The notes: generated by a model from the sequence alone, not told the origin. Counted from the first letter of the stretch, positions 55,179-64,000 are shown. The stretch: 64,000 nucleotides of DNA from Conchiformibius steedae (GCF_014054725.1 NZ_CP059563.1:1887749-1951748); one strand, 5' to 3'. A program made the numbers and translations.

Positions 55179-55267
55179 GTAGCTTGGGTTGAAGCACAGC
55201 GCAAACCCAACATAAACAACATAATGCATTGAAAATAAAATCATGTTGGGTTTCCAACCCAACCTAC
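55179..55267. repeat. 89-bp intergenic repeat, copy B
   Basis: The same start (GTAGCTTGGGTTGAAG) and end (CAACCCAACCTAC) as copy A at 54596-54684, in the same orientation and of equal length. The central part differs at scattered positions. Confidence 0.8.
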
Positions 55268-55298
55268 ACTTGCTTCAGCCTAACCTATGCTTACTTGA

Positions 55299-55538
55299 TT
55301 ACCAATCAAACTCACCACGTTCACGCATTTCATGCTCTACTATTGATAGATAATGACCTAAATTAAATAACTCCTCATATGTCCAGTTAGAAACTTCTAT
55401 GGTGCAAAATATAACTTCATCATATTCCGTATGAATAATTTTAAAATCAGTATTAAAATGCATATTAAATTCATTAATCGCTTTAAGTAAGATATTGTCA
55501 TCCATAACCATTACTTCAAAGGTTAAAGGTTGTGTCAT
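55299..55538 (-). CDS. Small hypothetical acidic protein
   Basis: A 79-residue protein, MTQPLTFEVMVMDDNILLKAI at the start and ending VEHEMRERGEFDW. It has a beta strand, then helix, then the core FKIIHTEYDEVIFCTIEVSNWTY in two strands. No signal or known motif. A GGAG box sits upstream of the ATG at 55538. It is AT-rich like its neighbour and may belong to the same acquired cassette. Confidence 0.6.
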   Translation of the reverse strand: MTQPLTFEVMVMDDNILLKAINEFNMHFNTDFKIIHTEYDEVIFCTIEVSNWTYEELFNLGHYLSIVEHEMRERGEFDW

Positions 55539-55568
55539 TTCTTTACTCCATCAATTAAGCAAGTATAA

Positions 55569-55597
55569 GTTGGGTTAAGGCAAAGCCGTAACCCAAC
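55569..55597. repeat. TTGGGTT hairpin, third related unit
   Basis: GTTGGGTT (55569-55576) pairs with AACCCAAC (55590-55597). It is related in its core to the 89-bp repeats and lies just after fhs on the minus strand, where it could act as a weak terminator. Confidence 0.6.
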
Positions 55598-55650
55598 GTT
55601 TTCTTGAATGGGTTTACGCTGCACTCACCCCCCAATCTACACCACTATTA

Positions 55651-57321
55651 TTAGAACAATCCGCTAATCACGCCGTTTTCATCTACATCAATGTGTTCGG
55701 CAGCGGGAGATTTGGGCAGCCCCGGCATCCGCATCATATTGCCGCACAGCACCACCACAAAACCTGCGCCGTTGGCAAGGGTTACGCCGCGCACATTCAG
55801 TACAAAGCTCTGCGGACGACCCAATAGTGCAGCATTGTCGCTTAATGAATACTGTGTTTTCGCCATACACACGGGCAGTTTTCCAAAACCCAACTGCTGC
55901 AAACGTTCCAGCTCGGCGGTGGCTTCGGCAGAAAAGGCAACATCTGCCGCACCATACACTTTTTGTGCCACAGCACGGATTTTCTCGGGCAAGCTGTCTG
56001 CCAAATCATAGGCATAGGCAAATTGATTGGGCTGGTTTTCAATGGCAGACAAGACTTTACGCGCCAAATCTTCGCCACCTGCGCCGCCGTGCGCCCATAC
56101 TTCGGTCAGCGAGACTTCTGCGCCATGTTCGGCACAGGCTTGGCGCACGGCTGCCAATTCGGCATCGCTGTCGCTGTGGAAACGGTTGATTGCCACCACC
56201 ACGGGCAAACCGAACAGGTTCTTCATATTGTCAATGTGTTTCAACAAATTGGGTAAACCTGCTTGTACGGCGGCAACGTTTTCGGTGTTTAACTCGGTTT
56301 TGGCAACGCCGCCGTTGTATTTCAAGGCGCGAACAGTGGCAACAATCACGGCAGCATCGGGGCGCAAATCTGCCAAACGGCATTTAATATGGCAGAATTT
56401 TTCCGCACCCAAATCTGCGCCAAAACCTGCTTCGGTTACGGCGAAATCCGCCAAATGCAGTGCGGCGCGGGTGGCGGTAACAGAATTGCAGCCGTGGGCG
56501 ATATTGGCAAACGGTCCGCCGTGTACCAGCGCGGGTGTGCCTTCCAGCGTTTGCACCAAATTGGGCTTGAGTGCGTCTTTTAACAAAGCTGCCATCGCGC
56601 CTTGAGCATTCAGGTCGCGGGCGTAAACGGGCTCGCCGCTGCGGGTGTACGCCACCACCATGTCGCCCAAACGCTGTTTTAAATCCGCCAAACCGTTTGC
56701 GAGACAAAATACCGCCATCACTTCGGATGCCACGGTAATATCAAAACCGTCTTCTCGCATCACGCCATCGGCAGGTTTGCCTAAACCACTGACAATATGG
56801 CGCAATTGACGGTCGTTCATATCCACCACGCGCCGCCACAACACGCGTTTGGGGTCAATATTCAGGGCGTTGCCTTGGTGGATGTGATTGTCTAACAGCG
56901 CGGCAAGCAGGTTATTGGCTGCACCGATGGCGTGAAAATCACCCGTAAAGTGTAAGTTGATGTCTTCCATCGGCACAACTTGGGCATAACCGCCACCCGC
57001 TGCGCCGCCTTTAATGCCGAATACAGGTCCTAAAGACGGTTCGCGCATGGCAACGGCGGCGCGTTTGCCCAAACGGTTAAGCGCATCTGCCAAACCAATG
57101 GTAACGGTGGTTTTGCCTTCGCCCGCAGGGGTGGGGTTGATGGCAGTCACTAAAATCAGTTTGCCTTGCTGCGAAGGGCGGGAAAACACAGCGGCAGTGT
57201 CCAGTTTGGCTTTGTATTTGCCATAATGTTCAAGGGCATCGGCTGGCAAGTCCAGCGCAGCAGCGATTTCATCAATCGGGCGCATGGTAGCGGCGCGGGC
57301 AATTTCGGCATCGGTATTCAT
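55651..57321 (-). CDS. fhs: Formate--tetrahydrofolate ligase
   Basis: ATP-dependent activation of formate to 10-formyl-tetrahydrofolate for one-carbon metabolism. The 556-residue protein has the P-loop [18 protein letters not shown], then [24 protein letters not shown] (split), [24 protein letters not shown] and the folate/formate region [18 protein letters not shown]. The C-terminal [28 protein letters not shown] is also diagnostic. The ATG at 57321 has AAAAGGA upstream, and that ribosome site is the edge of the structured repeat at 57326-57453. Confidence 0.97.
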   Translation of the reverse strand: MNTDAEIARAATMRPIDEIAAALDLPADALEHYGKYKAKLDTAAVFSRPSQQGKLILVTAINPTPAGEGKTTVTIGLADALNRLGKRAAVAMREPSLGPVFGIKGGAAGGGYAQVVPMEDINLHFTGDFHAIGAANNLLAALLDNHIHQGNALNIDPKRVLWRRVVDMNDRQLRHIVSGLGKPADGVMREDGFDITVASEVMAVFCLANGLADLKQRLGDMVVAYTRSGEPVYARDLNAQGAMAALLKDALKPNLVQTLEGTPALVHGGPFANIAHGCNSVTATRAALHLADFAVTEAGFGADLGAEKFCHIKCRLADLRPDAAVIVATVRALKYNGGVAKTELNTENVAAVQAGLPNLLKHIDNMKNLFGLPVVVAINRFHSDSDAELAAVRQACAEHGAEVSLTEVWAHGGAGGEDLARKVLSAIENQPNQFAYAYDLADSLPEKIRAVAQKVYGAADVAFSAEATAELERLQQLGFGKLPVCMAKTQYSLSDNAALLGRPQSFVLNVRGVTLANGAGFVVVLCGNMMRMPGLPKSPAAEHIDVDENGVISGLF

Positions 57322-57325
57322 TTTA

Positions 57326-57453
57326 TTCCTTTTCGGTTGGCAAACCCGCCGTTTCGGGCGGTAAAATCGGCTTTTATTCGGATTGGGCATCACCCGTCCC
57401 AATCAGGGCAACACATCGGGCTGTGCTTGATGGATAAGCCTGTGTGTTGAAAT
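57326..57453. repeat. Structured intergenic repeat, copy 2
   Basis: The partner of 14188-14319. On the plus strand CCGCC/GGCGG (57346-57361), GATTGGG/CCCAATC, and CAACACA with TGTGTTG enclosing GGGCT/AGCC can each pair. On the minus strand it forms nearly the whole fhs leader, and its end (CCGAAAAGGAA) supplies the fhs ribosome site; the same word ends copy 1. Confidence 0.8.
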
Positions 57454-57484
57454 ATTTCAAAATATCCTTTTCTTTATTGGACTT

Positions 57485-57636
57485 TCCCCCACCCCTACCC
57501 TCCCCCGCTTGCGGGGGAGGGAGTAACACATTTCAGGCGTGTATTATGCCCTCTGTACATAGGCGAGGGAGTATAATCATAGGCGTGATATTTACAGTGT
57601 CCCCTCCCCCAATGTGGGGGAGGGCTAGGTGGGGGA
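57485..57636. mobile_element. MITE-like element with palindromic inverted ends, 152 bp
   Basis: The left end starts TCCCCCACC and then carries a CCCTCCCCC palindrome (57498-57521). The right end is its inverted counterpart (57602-57624, then GGTGGGGGA to 57636). About 80 bp of unrelated AT-rich sequence lies between. A single copy of the same palindrome is at 32310-32345. It sits between fhs and dnaG, both on the minus strand, and ends 4 bp from the dnaG stop. It may also terminate transcription. Confidence 0.7.
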
Positions 57637-57640
57637 AACA

Positions 57641-59413
57641 TCATGATTTCGCTGTCAGCAGATACAGCATCAGTTGTTTTTCTTCCGCGCTTAAACCTTG
57701 GGTGCTGTTTTTTTGTTTTAGGGCTTCAATTTGGGCTTGTTTGATTTGGCTAATCAAACGGCTGTTGCCCTCGCAAAAGGCTTGTTCGCGCACGTTTTGT
57801 GCGGCTTCGCTGTCGTCATCATCAACAGGCGGATGTGCCAATGCTTGTTGCAATAAGGGAGCGTGCGGGCTGTGGCGGAAATGTTCCCACACTTGCGCGG
57901 GTGCGGCATCGGAACGGCTGCGACAATATTCCGCCACCGCCGTCAAACACGCCGCTTCGCCCGTTACCGCCAAATAATCGGGGAAAACCACATGTTTCGC
58001 CCACTGCGGACAAAACAGCAAATCGCGGATTTGCTTTTGCGCCAAGCTGAACAGCGGTTCGGGGCGGGCGCTGCGTTCGGGCAAAGTGTAGCGTTTGGCG
58101 GCGACGTGGCGCGGCGGCATCGCCCGTCCGATTAAACGGGCCAAATCGGGTGCGGCAATGCCCGTTAAACGTCCCAATTCCTGCTGAAACAAAAACGCCA
58201 GCGCGGGGGCTTGGATTTTTTCCAGCAGCGGCGCGGTGCGCTTAACCAAATCCGCTTTGCCTTCTTGGGTGTTTAAATCGGTGTGCGCCGTCAGTGCCTG
58301 CCAAAAATACACGGAAAGGGCTTCGCTTTGATTGAGCAGGGCATCTTCAAATGCCGCGCTGCCGTATTCGCGCACATAGCTGTCGGGGTCGTGCGATTCG
58401 GGCAAAAACAGAAAACGCAGCGATTTGCCGTCTTTAAGCTGCGGCAAGGCGTTTTCCAAAGCCCGCCACGCTGCACTGCGCCCCGCTTGGTCGCCGTCAA
58501 AACAAAAATACACTTCATCACTTTGACGCATTAAGATTTTAATGTGGTCGGATGTGGTGGCTGTTCCCAAAGCCGCCACGGCATAGCCGATGCCCGACTG
58601 CGCCAATGCCACCACGTCCATATAGCCTTCCACCACCAAAATACGCCCTGCTTCACGGATAGCGGTACGCGCTTCATACAAACCGTATAAATGTTTGCCT
58701 TTTTCAAACAAAGGGGTATCGGGGGAATTGAGGTATTTGGGTTTGGCATCGCCCAACACGCGCCCGCCAAAGCCGATGATTTGTCCGCTGCTGCTGCGGA
58801 TGGGGAACATAATACGGTTGCGGAAACGGTCGTAATGGCGTTTGCTGTCTTCGTGTTCCACCACCAGCCCGCTTTCTACCAATTGGGCAGACGGATAGTT
58901 TTCAAACACTTGCGCCAAGGGTTGCCACGCATCGGGGGCGTAACCCAAGCCGTAACGGGCGATGATTTCGGCGTTTAAGCCGCGTTGGGCGAGATAAGTT
59001 TGCGCCTGTGGCCATTTGCCCAATTGTTCGCGGTAAAAACGGGCAGCGGTGTCGGTGTGTTGCTCTAGGGTTTGCTGCTGTTTTTTGCGGGCAGCGCGGG
59101 CTTCAGCATCGGGCGCAGACGCATCTTGCGGCACGCTCAAACCAATGCGTTCTGCCAAAAAACGCACCGCTTCCACAAAGCCCAAGCCCTGATATTCCAT
59201 CACAAAACCGATGGCGGAACCGTGTGCGCCGCAGCCGAAGCAATGGTAAAACTGCTTGGACGGACTGACGGAAAAAGACGGCGATTTTTCCTTATGAAAA
59301 GGACAGCACGCCATATAGTTCGCGCCACTTTTTTTCAGCGGGACGTAATGCTCAACCACATCAACAATATCGGTTTTGGCAAGCAGTTCGTCAATAAAAC
59401 CAGATGGAATCAT
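57641..59413 (-). CDS. dnaG: DNA primase
   Basis: Synthesises RNA primers for DNA replication. The 590-residue protein has the CHC2 zinc-binding domain (CCPFHKEKSPSFSV, then YHCFGCGAHG) at residues 36-65. The catalytic TOPRIM domain has LVVEGYMDVVALAQSG with the conserved Glu and CFDGDQAGRSAAWRAL with the DxD set. A C-terminal helicase-binding domain follows. The ATG overlaps the stop of the upstream peptidase gene (ATGA). It is not adjacent to rpsU or rpoD as in E. coli. Confidence 0.97.
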   Translation of the reverse strand: MIPSGFIDELLAKTDIVDVVEHYVPLKKSGANYMACCPFHKEKSPSFSVSPSKQFYHCFGCGAHGSAIGFVMEYQGLGFVEAVRFLAERIGLSVPQDASAPDAEARAARKKQQQTLEQHTDTAARFYREQLGKWPQAQTYLAQRGLNAEIIARYGLGYAPDAWQPLAQVFENYPSAQLVESGLVVEHEDSKRHYDRFRNRIMFPIRSSSGQIIGFGGRVLGDAKPKYLNSPDTPLFEKGKHLYGLYEARTAIREAGRILVVEGYMDVVALAQSGIGYAVAALGTATTSDHIKILMRQSDEVYFCFDGDQAGRSAAWRALENALPQLKDGKSLRFLFLPESHDPDSYVREYGSAAFEDALLNQSEALSVYFWQALTAHTDLNTQEGKADLVKRTAPLLEKIQAPALAFLFQQELGRLTGIAAPDLARLIGRAMPPRHVAAKRYTLPERSARPEPLFSLAQKQIRDLLFCPQWAKHVVFPDYLAVTGEAACLTAVAEYCRSRSDAAPAQVWEHFRHSPHAPLLQQALAHPPVDDDDSEAAQNVREQAFCEGNSRLISQIKQAQIEALKQKNSTQGLSAEEKQLMLYLLTAKS

Positions 59414-61422
59414 GTTGGATTAGGCACAATATAACGGTTTAAAAAACGCAGTACGCAGGCAAGTTCGGCAGCGGTGTCGTCCTGTGTGCCGTTGCCCGTG
59501 TGTCCGCCGCTGTCGGGGGCATACAGCCATGTTTGCGGCTGACGGGTTTGGCGCAGTTTGGCGTAAAACTTTAAGGCGTGGGCGGGGTGAACGCGGTCGT
59601 CGCTCAAACTGGTGGTAATCAGCGCGGGCGGATAGACAGTGTCGGGATTGAGGTTGTGATAGGGCGACAAGGCGGCAAGATAGCGGTAATCGGGTTCGTT
59701 GTCGGGATTGCCGTATTCTTCCAACCAGCTTGCACCCGCCGATAAGCGGTGATAGCGCAGCATATCGGTAAGCGGTACTTCGCACACCAGCGCACCAATG
59801 CGTTGTGGGGCGCGGATATAGGCAGCGGCGCACACCAAACCGCCGTTGCTGCCGCCTTGCAACGCCGTGTGTTCGGGCAATGCCAAACCGCGTGCATACA
59901 AGTCTTCCGCCACCGCCAGCAAATCCTCTACGCTTTTGTGTTTGTTTTCGCGCACTGCCGCTGCGTGCCAACCCGCAAATTCGCCGCCGCCACGGATATT
60001 CGCCAACACAAACGCCCCACCCTGTGCCAACCAGTGCTTGCCGATGCTGCCCAAATAATGCGGTAGTTCCGCCACATCAAAACCGCCATAGGCATACACC
60101 AGCGTGGGCGCGGGCGCAGCTGCCCCCACACGGTAATAGGGAATGCGCGTACCGTCTGCCGACTGCGCGTAATGCTGCACCACCGTCATGCCCGCAGGGT
60201 CAAACTGCTGCGGCTGACGGCGCAACACGCACAATTCCATCACATTCAAATCCAAGGCATACAGCGTTAAAGGACTTAAAAAACCGCTGGATGCCAAATA
60301 CAGCACATCGCCGCCCCAAGGCTGGTCGGTCATTTCCACCGCACCGCCGTCCAACTGCGGCACGTTCTGCGGCAGCCATTCGCCGTTGTGCCAACGCCAC
60401 GCCATCAACCGTCCCGCCACATTGTCCAGCACCGACACCACCACAAAACGCTTGGTCGTTTCCACCGTTTCCACCGCCTGCCCCGCATCAGGTACAAACA
60501 ACTGCTGAGCCGCGCCCGTACCGTATTTGTCCAAACGCACCGCCAGCAACGCCCCCGCAGCATAACGGCGGTTGGCACGCTGCCAAGCCGTTTTCAAGCG
60601 CACCAACAACTGTCCCGCCAAATACCCGCAAATTTCCGCATCTTGCGGCAGATTCAATGCCTGTACCGAACCGTCTGCCGCGATACGGTAATACGTTTTG
60701 CTGAAAAAGCCCGTTGCCGCTTCCAGCAAATCCACCGCCGCGCCCTGACCGTCCAAATAACGCCATGCGTGTACCATTACCCCTTGCGCGTCCATGCGGA
60801 ACACCAATTGCGCGTCTTCAAACACCTGTCCGCGCCGCATCAGCCACACCTCGCGCGGATAGCCCGATTCGGTTAATTGTTCCTCGTCCCACGCAGGGCA
60901 AACCCACAGGCTGTCCACATCGCGCCAAGCAATATGGCTTTTGGCAGCGGGAAAGTGAAAACCGTTTTCCACCAACGCCCGCGCTGCCAAATCAAATTCC
61001 AAAGTATAAGCCGCATCGCCGCCTGCCGCGCTTAAAGTCAGCAAAGCCCGTTCAGGCTGTTCCACACAATGCGACACCCCGTCCAAATACACATCATCGC
61101 CCAACAGCGCATCAAAATCCGCCACATCAAACAACACCTGCCAATCGGGTATGCCCGCACGGTAAGACGCAGATGAACACACACGGTACACGCCTTTCGG
61201 GTGCGCCGCGCTTTGGTGGAAGTGATACATTTTGGCGCGGTGTTCTTGGCAAAACGGAATCTGCTTTTCATCGCGCAACATCGCAGCAATATCGTCTTTT
61301 AGCGCGTGATAAGCTTCATCGCCAAACTGCGCCAACGTGCTTTCGTGGGCTTCACGGGCAAAAGCGGCAGTAGCGGGGTCGTTCAGGTTTTCCAAAGCGG
61401 AAAATTCATCGTGGGCAATCAT
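59410..61422 (-). CDS. S9 family prolyl oligopeptidase
   Basis: A 670-residue cytoplasmic-type serine peptidase with no signal peptide. The N-terminal part forms the beta-propeller that restricts substrates to short peptides. The C-terminal alpha/beta-hydrolase has the nucleophile in ALQGGSNGGLVCAAAYI, the Asp in TSLSDDRVHPAHALKF and the His in DSGGHTGNGT. Start at the ATG 61422 (MIAHDEFSALENLND); a TTG five codons earlier is possible and no clear ribosome site supports either. It ends in an ATGA overlap with dnaG. Confidence 0.93.
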   Translation of the reverse strand: MIAHDEFSALENLNDPATAAFAREAHESTLAQFGDEAYHALKDDIAAMLRDEKQIPFCQEHRAKMYHFHQSAAHPKGVYRVCSSASYRAGIPDWQVLFDVADFDALLGDDVYLDGVSHCVEQPERALLTLSAAGGDAAYTLEFDLAARALVENGFHFPAAKSHIAWRDVDSLWVCPAWDEEQLTESGYPREVWLMRRGQVFEDAQLVFRMDAQGVMVHAWRYLDGQGAAVDLLEAATGFFSKTYYRIAADGSVQALNLPQDAEICGYLAGQLLVRLKTAWQRANRRYAAGALLAVRLDKYGTGAAQQLFVPDAGQAVETVETTKRFVVVSVLDNVAGRLMAWRWHNGEWLPQNVPQLDGGAVEMTDQPWGGDVLYLASSGFLSPLTLYALDLNVMELCVLRRQPQQFDPAGMTVVQHYAQSADGTRIPYYRVGAAAPAPTLVYAYGGFDVAELPHYLGSIGKHWLAQGGAFVLANIRGGGEFAGWHAAAVRENKHKSVEDLLAVAEDLYARGLALPEHTALQGGSNGGLVCAAAYIRAPQRIGALVCEVPLTDMLRYHRLSAGASWLEEYGNPDNEPDYRYLAALSPYHNLNPDTVYPPALITTSLSDDRVHPAHALKFYAKLRQTRQPQTWLYAPDSGGHTGNGTQDDTAAELACVLRFLNRYIVPNPT

Positions 61423-61486
61423 AAGGGCAAGCGGCAATCAAAAACGGTATTGTATCGCCCTTGCCCTGTTCACGCCAAACGCGCCT

Positions 61487-62812
61487 TTATTCGTCAAGGG
61501 AAAACGGCGCAGTTTCCAAGGGCATAAAACGGGTTTTGTCTGCTTCATTTTCCACAGGCTGATTTTCTACAGGCGTAGATGCAGGTTTAAACAGCACATC
61601 TTCCAAATATTCAACAGAATCGTCACGAACAGGCTCTTTCAAATATTCAACGGAATCGTTAGAAACAGGCTGTGCCAACGCCGACAAACCTTGCGCCAAA
61701 TCCGCAGCGGCGCGGCGGTAGCCTTCCGCATTAAAATGTACGCCATCTTTGGCTGCCAAACCCTGTTTTACCCAAGCATTCATGCTGCACGCGCCACCCT
61801 GTGCCTGTTGCCAAGACCAATACAGCAAGCCTTCGCTTTCCGCCACCCGTTTTTGCATGGACTGAACGGCATCCAGCTTGGCAGGGCGCGTACCGCAACG
61901 CCCTTGTTTACCAACCAGCGATTCGGGCGCACCCACAATCAGCACCGCCGCTTCAGGCAAGGTGTCGCGGATACGGCGTATGCTGTTGCGCCATTGCGTT
62001 TCCGCCGCCGCAGGGTCAAAACGGGCGTTAAACGCTTCATTGGTGCCATACGCCAAAATCACCAAATCGGCACGGGTTTGCGCCAAATCTTGTTGCCAAT
62101 CTTGTCGCCAAGCAGACCATTGCGACAACTGCGAACCGTTAATCCCCAGCGCCGACACCACCGCACCGCGTTTGCCGTTTTCCACACCCACCGCGCCGAT
62201 GTCCCACACGCTACCCTTTGGCACGCTAAACTGCACGGGCAACACCGCTTCTACGGCAATCGGTTGCCAACCCTGCGCTGCTGCGGTTTCGGTATGTCTG
62301 CCCTGCCCGTCCCGCAGCAATAAAGCACCGTCGCCCGCCACCCGCCGCGCCACCAGTTGCACGGATTGTGTGTCTGCCGATGCACGCGCTTCTGCCGCCG
62401 CCAAAGCCAACGTTTTGCCTGCCTGCGAACGCGCCACCACCCCGCCCAAAGGAAAATCCAAACGGCTTTTACGCATATCCAGCGTTTGCCAACCGTTTTG
62501 ATAACGCACCGTTGTCACCCGTTGTCCTTTAACGCTTTGTGGAAACACCCAACCGATGCCACCGTCGCCCCAACGCTGCTGCAAACGGCGGCGCAGTTCA
62601 TCAGTAAAAAATCCGCCTGCGGTATGCGAATCGCCCAATTGCAGCACACGGAATACTACATTTTCGCCCTGTTCCAACTGCGCCAGCTTCTGTCGCCACG
62701 GTGCAGACGGATTTGCGCCGTAATCCTGCACACTATCGGCAAACGCCGCCGTACCCACCGTTAAACCACACACCACCGCCACACCACGCCCAATATATTG
62801 ACCCCAATTCAC
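61487..62812 (-). CDS. SGNH-family peptidoglycan O-acetylesterase (Ape1-like)
   Basis: A 441-residue exported esterase. A signal peptide (GRGVAVVCGLTVGTAAFA) precedes the SGNH block I VLQLGDSHTAGGFF with the catalytic serine. Block III reads AYGTNEAFN and block V AAKDGVHFNAEGYRRAA with the Asp-x-x-His. This arrangement matches neisserial Ape1, which removes O-acetyl groups from MurNAc so lytic transglycosylases can act. I chose GTG at 62812, which has AGGA 8 nt upstream; a TTG at 62830 is the alternative. An acidic C-terminal tail has a repeated NDSVEYL/DDSVEYL motif. Confidence 0.8.
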   Translation of the reverse strand: MNWGQYIGRGVAVVCGLTVGTAAFADSVQDYGANPSAPWRQKLAQLEQGENVVFRVLQLGDSHTAGGFFTDELRRRLQQRWGDGGIGWVFPQSVKGQRVTTVRYQNGWQTLDMRKSRLDFPLGGVVARSQAGKTLALAAAEARASADTQSVQLVARRVAGDGALLLRDGQGRHTETAAAQGWQPIAVEAVLPVQFSVPKGSVWDIGAVGVENGKRGAVVSALGINGSQLSQWSAWRQDWQQDLAQTRADLVILAYGTNEAFNARFDPAAAETQWRNSIRRIRDTLPEAAVLIVGAPESLVGKQGRCGTRPAKLDAVQSMQKRVAESEGLLYWSWQQAQGGACSMNAWVKQGLAAKDGVHFNAEGYRRAAADLAQGLSALAQPVSNDSVEYLKEPVRDDSVEYLEDVLFKPASTPVENQPVENEADKTRFMPLETAPFSLDE

Positions 62813-62881
62813 GATTGTTTTCCTATCCAAAAATTCTCATTTTAGAACAATGCCCGTTTACCCCGCAGCTTTAACACCGCA

Positions 62882-62923
62882 AAAAACATCGCGCCGTCTG
62901 AAAAAAACATCAGACGGCGCGAT
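62882..62923 (-). terminator. Terminator built on a GCCGTCTGAA uptake word
   Basis: A 14-bp perfect stem (62888-62901 with 62910-62923) has an 8-nt loop, followed on the minus strand by a T-run. It contains the classical neisserial core GCCGTCTGAA at 62893-62902, a different dialect from the AGGCTGCCTGAA words elsewhere. Confidence 0.88.
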
Positions 62924-62942
62924 TTTAAAGTGAGGGCAAACC

Positions 62943-64000
62943 CTATTGTTGATACGACAACTGCCGTTCAATAAAATCCGCCACCAACTGCTGACCCTGC
63001 GTGGTAAAGTGAATCCCGTCCTTGCTGCGAACGCGCACGGTTTCGCCTTCCACCGTAATCGAATCTTGATATTCTCCGCTGTGGTCGCTCAACCAATCGG
63101 CGGTTTCCAGCCACAAAACGTGCGGATATTTGTCTTTTAAAGCTCGCGCTAATACTTGATTCACATAAATCATCTGTTTGTCCAACTTTTCACGCTTCAT
63201 GCGCGGCACACCCAACCACACGATTTTCGCGCCTGCTTTGTCGGCAGCCGCCACAATCCGCGCCACGCGTTTGGCGTATTCTTCTTCCCATTCCTGCGAT
63301 TCAAATTTCAAATATTTGGCAGCGGGATTATCGGGATTGGGGAAATCCCACGGGTCATTTGCGCCAATCAGCACCACCAGCAATTTGATGGTGTCGTCTT
63401 CCGCCAAATGCTGCTCGATGGTAGCGGGCCAGTCAAAAAATTTGGGATACGCCAAACCCGTGCTTTGTTTACTTAAATTCAGCGAATCGATTTGATGCTG
63501 GCTTTTTAAGGTTTTTTGTAGATGCGGTGCCACGCCCTGCAGCATGGAATCGCCCGCAAACAAGACTTTATTGCCCGGTGCCAGCAAAATGGTTTTGTCG
63601 GCAGTAGCGGCAGGCTTGGGCGCGGGTGCAGACGCAGCAGGTGTGGCAGCAGCCGCTTCTTCAGCCTGATGGGTGGGATAGAGCTTGTCCACTTCGGGCT
63701 TGGCAGGTTTTTTTGTTTTAACGGTGTGAACGGGCTTGGGGGCTTCGGGGACACGCCACTGCGCCACCCATTGGGTGTTCTGCTCGCTAAAGCCGTTACG
63801 CAAATTATCGTAAGCACCGTTCAGGCTGTCTTGCAGCTGTCCGCCTGCCCGCCACAGCGGTATGGTTTCCAATGCCAAAAACGGGCTGTCGGTATGATAG
63901 GTTTGCTGCCAATACGCACTGATGGATTTTTGCGCGAACCAAATGGTCAGCCATGCCACACTCATCAGCACAAAATACAGCCACAACAGCCGTTTGGCAA
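62943..64000 (-). CDS. SGNH-family peptidoglycan O-acetyltransferase subunit (PatB-like), 5' end outside window
   Basis: At least 350 residues; the frame stays open to the window edge (AKRLLWLYFVLMSVAW reading in), so the start is not seen. One N-terminal membrane helix, a long Pro/Ala/Lys-rich linker (about residues 85-130), then an SGNH hydrolase domain: FAGDSMLQGVAPHL with the serine, VVLIGANDPWDF (block III) and RSKDGIHFTTQGQQLVADFI with Asp and His. This is the plan of PatB, which transfers acetyl groups to MurNAc with the MBOAT protein PatA. patA would be expected just beyond 64000. ape1 lies downstream on the same strand. Confidence 0.75.
   Translation of the reverse strand, partial: AKRLLWLYFVLMSVAWLTIWFAQKSISAYWQQTYHTDSPFLALETIPLWRAGGQLQDSLNGAYDNLRNGFSEQNTQWVAQWRVPEAPKPVHTVKTKKPAKPEVDKLYPTHQAEEAAAATPAASAPAPKPAATADKTILLAPGNKVLFAGDSMLQGVAPHLQKTLKSQHQIDSLNLSKQSTGLAYPKFFDWPATIEQHLAEDDTIKLLVVLIGANDPWDFPNPDNPAAKYLKFESQEWEEEYAKRVARIVAAADKAGAKIVWLGVPRMKREKLDKQMIYVNQVLARALKDKYPHVLWLETADWLSDHSGEYQDSITVEGETVRVRSKDGIHFTTQGQQLVADFIERQLSYQQ

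Noticed and set aside
57322..57460. Tetrahydrofolate riboswitch upstream of fhs
   Set aside because: The leader is the repeat shared with the tsaD locus and does not show a THF-riboswitch pattern I can recognise.

Overview
The window is a chromosomal segment of a betaproteobacterium of the family Neisseriaceae. Three things support this. Gene blocks seen together in Neisseria relatives are present: murC-ddl-ftsQ-ftsA-ftsZ, rsmB-DUF4390-ntrY-ntrX, dksA-hpnC, metNIQ and a peptidoglycan O-acetylation pair. DNA-uptake-type words are built into terminators: AGGCTGCCTGAA (the Simonsiella-type dialect) occurs three times, and the classical core GCCGTCTGAA once. A 107-bp Correia-like miniature element is also present. 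The uptake word and the interrupted dcw cluster point to the Simonsiella/Alysiella/Conchiformibius/Kingella side of the family rather than to Neisseria proper; that placement is inference.

Layout. 1-14170 is housekeeping: a small XRE regulator, a TauE/SafE-like membrane protein, trxB, htpX, a plsC-type acyltransferase, murA, an FKBP isomerase, a small lipoprotein, trpC, the 3' half of the dcw division/cell-wall cluster on the minus strand, and the divergent tsaD. 14188-24798 holds a structured intergenic repeat, a composite CAP plus TbpB-like surface lipoprotein, smc, two secreted proteins of unknown function, a zinc-finger-less dksA, a lone hpnC-type prenyl synthase and a BCCT transporter. 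24875-34152 carries rsmB, DUF4390, ntrY, an ntrX whose ATPase domain has lost its Walker A lysine, a MliC-like lipoprotein, upp, gshB and thyA. 34206-43424 carries metQ-metI-metN, a decayed mntP pseudogene, trkA and an rRNA methyltransferase gene sharing a symmetric promoter, the Correia-like element, an inositol-phosphatase-family gene, rsmE and an acidic lipoprotein.

43433-51282 is the most distinctive part. An 18-bp-spaced sigma70-type promoter (TTGACA/TAGAAT) sits just after a MITE-like inverted repeat. It leads a tight, mostly overlapping nine-gene operon: a flavodoxin-fold protein of the dialkylresorcinol condensing type, a KASIII, a small unknown protein, a BtrH-domain protein, an ABC-2 exporter (ATPase and permease), an acyl carrier protein, a KAS with an intact Cys-His-His triad, and a ketosynthase-like partner without a catalytic cysteine. 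fabI follows with its own -10. I read this as a specialised lipid/polyketide (resorcinol- or aryl-polyene-like) pathway that makes an acyl chain on a dedicated ACP, transfers or cyclises it, and exports it. The product cannot be deduced from sequence.

52150-55650 is AT-richer accessory DNA: three small genes of unknown function, 89-bp repeats and an osmoprotectant permease/binding-protein pair with no ATPase. 55651-64000 returns to core genes: fhs, a MITE-like palindromic element, dnaG, an S9 prolyl oligopeptidase, and ape1/patB-like genes for peptidoglycan O-acetyl turnover, the last one cut by the window edge. I saw no rRNA, tRNA, CRISPR array, intact insertion sequence or prophage.
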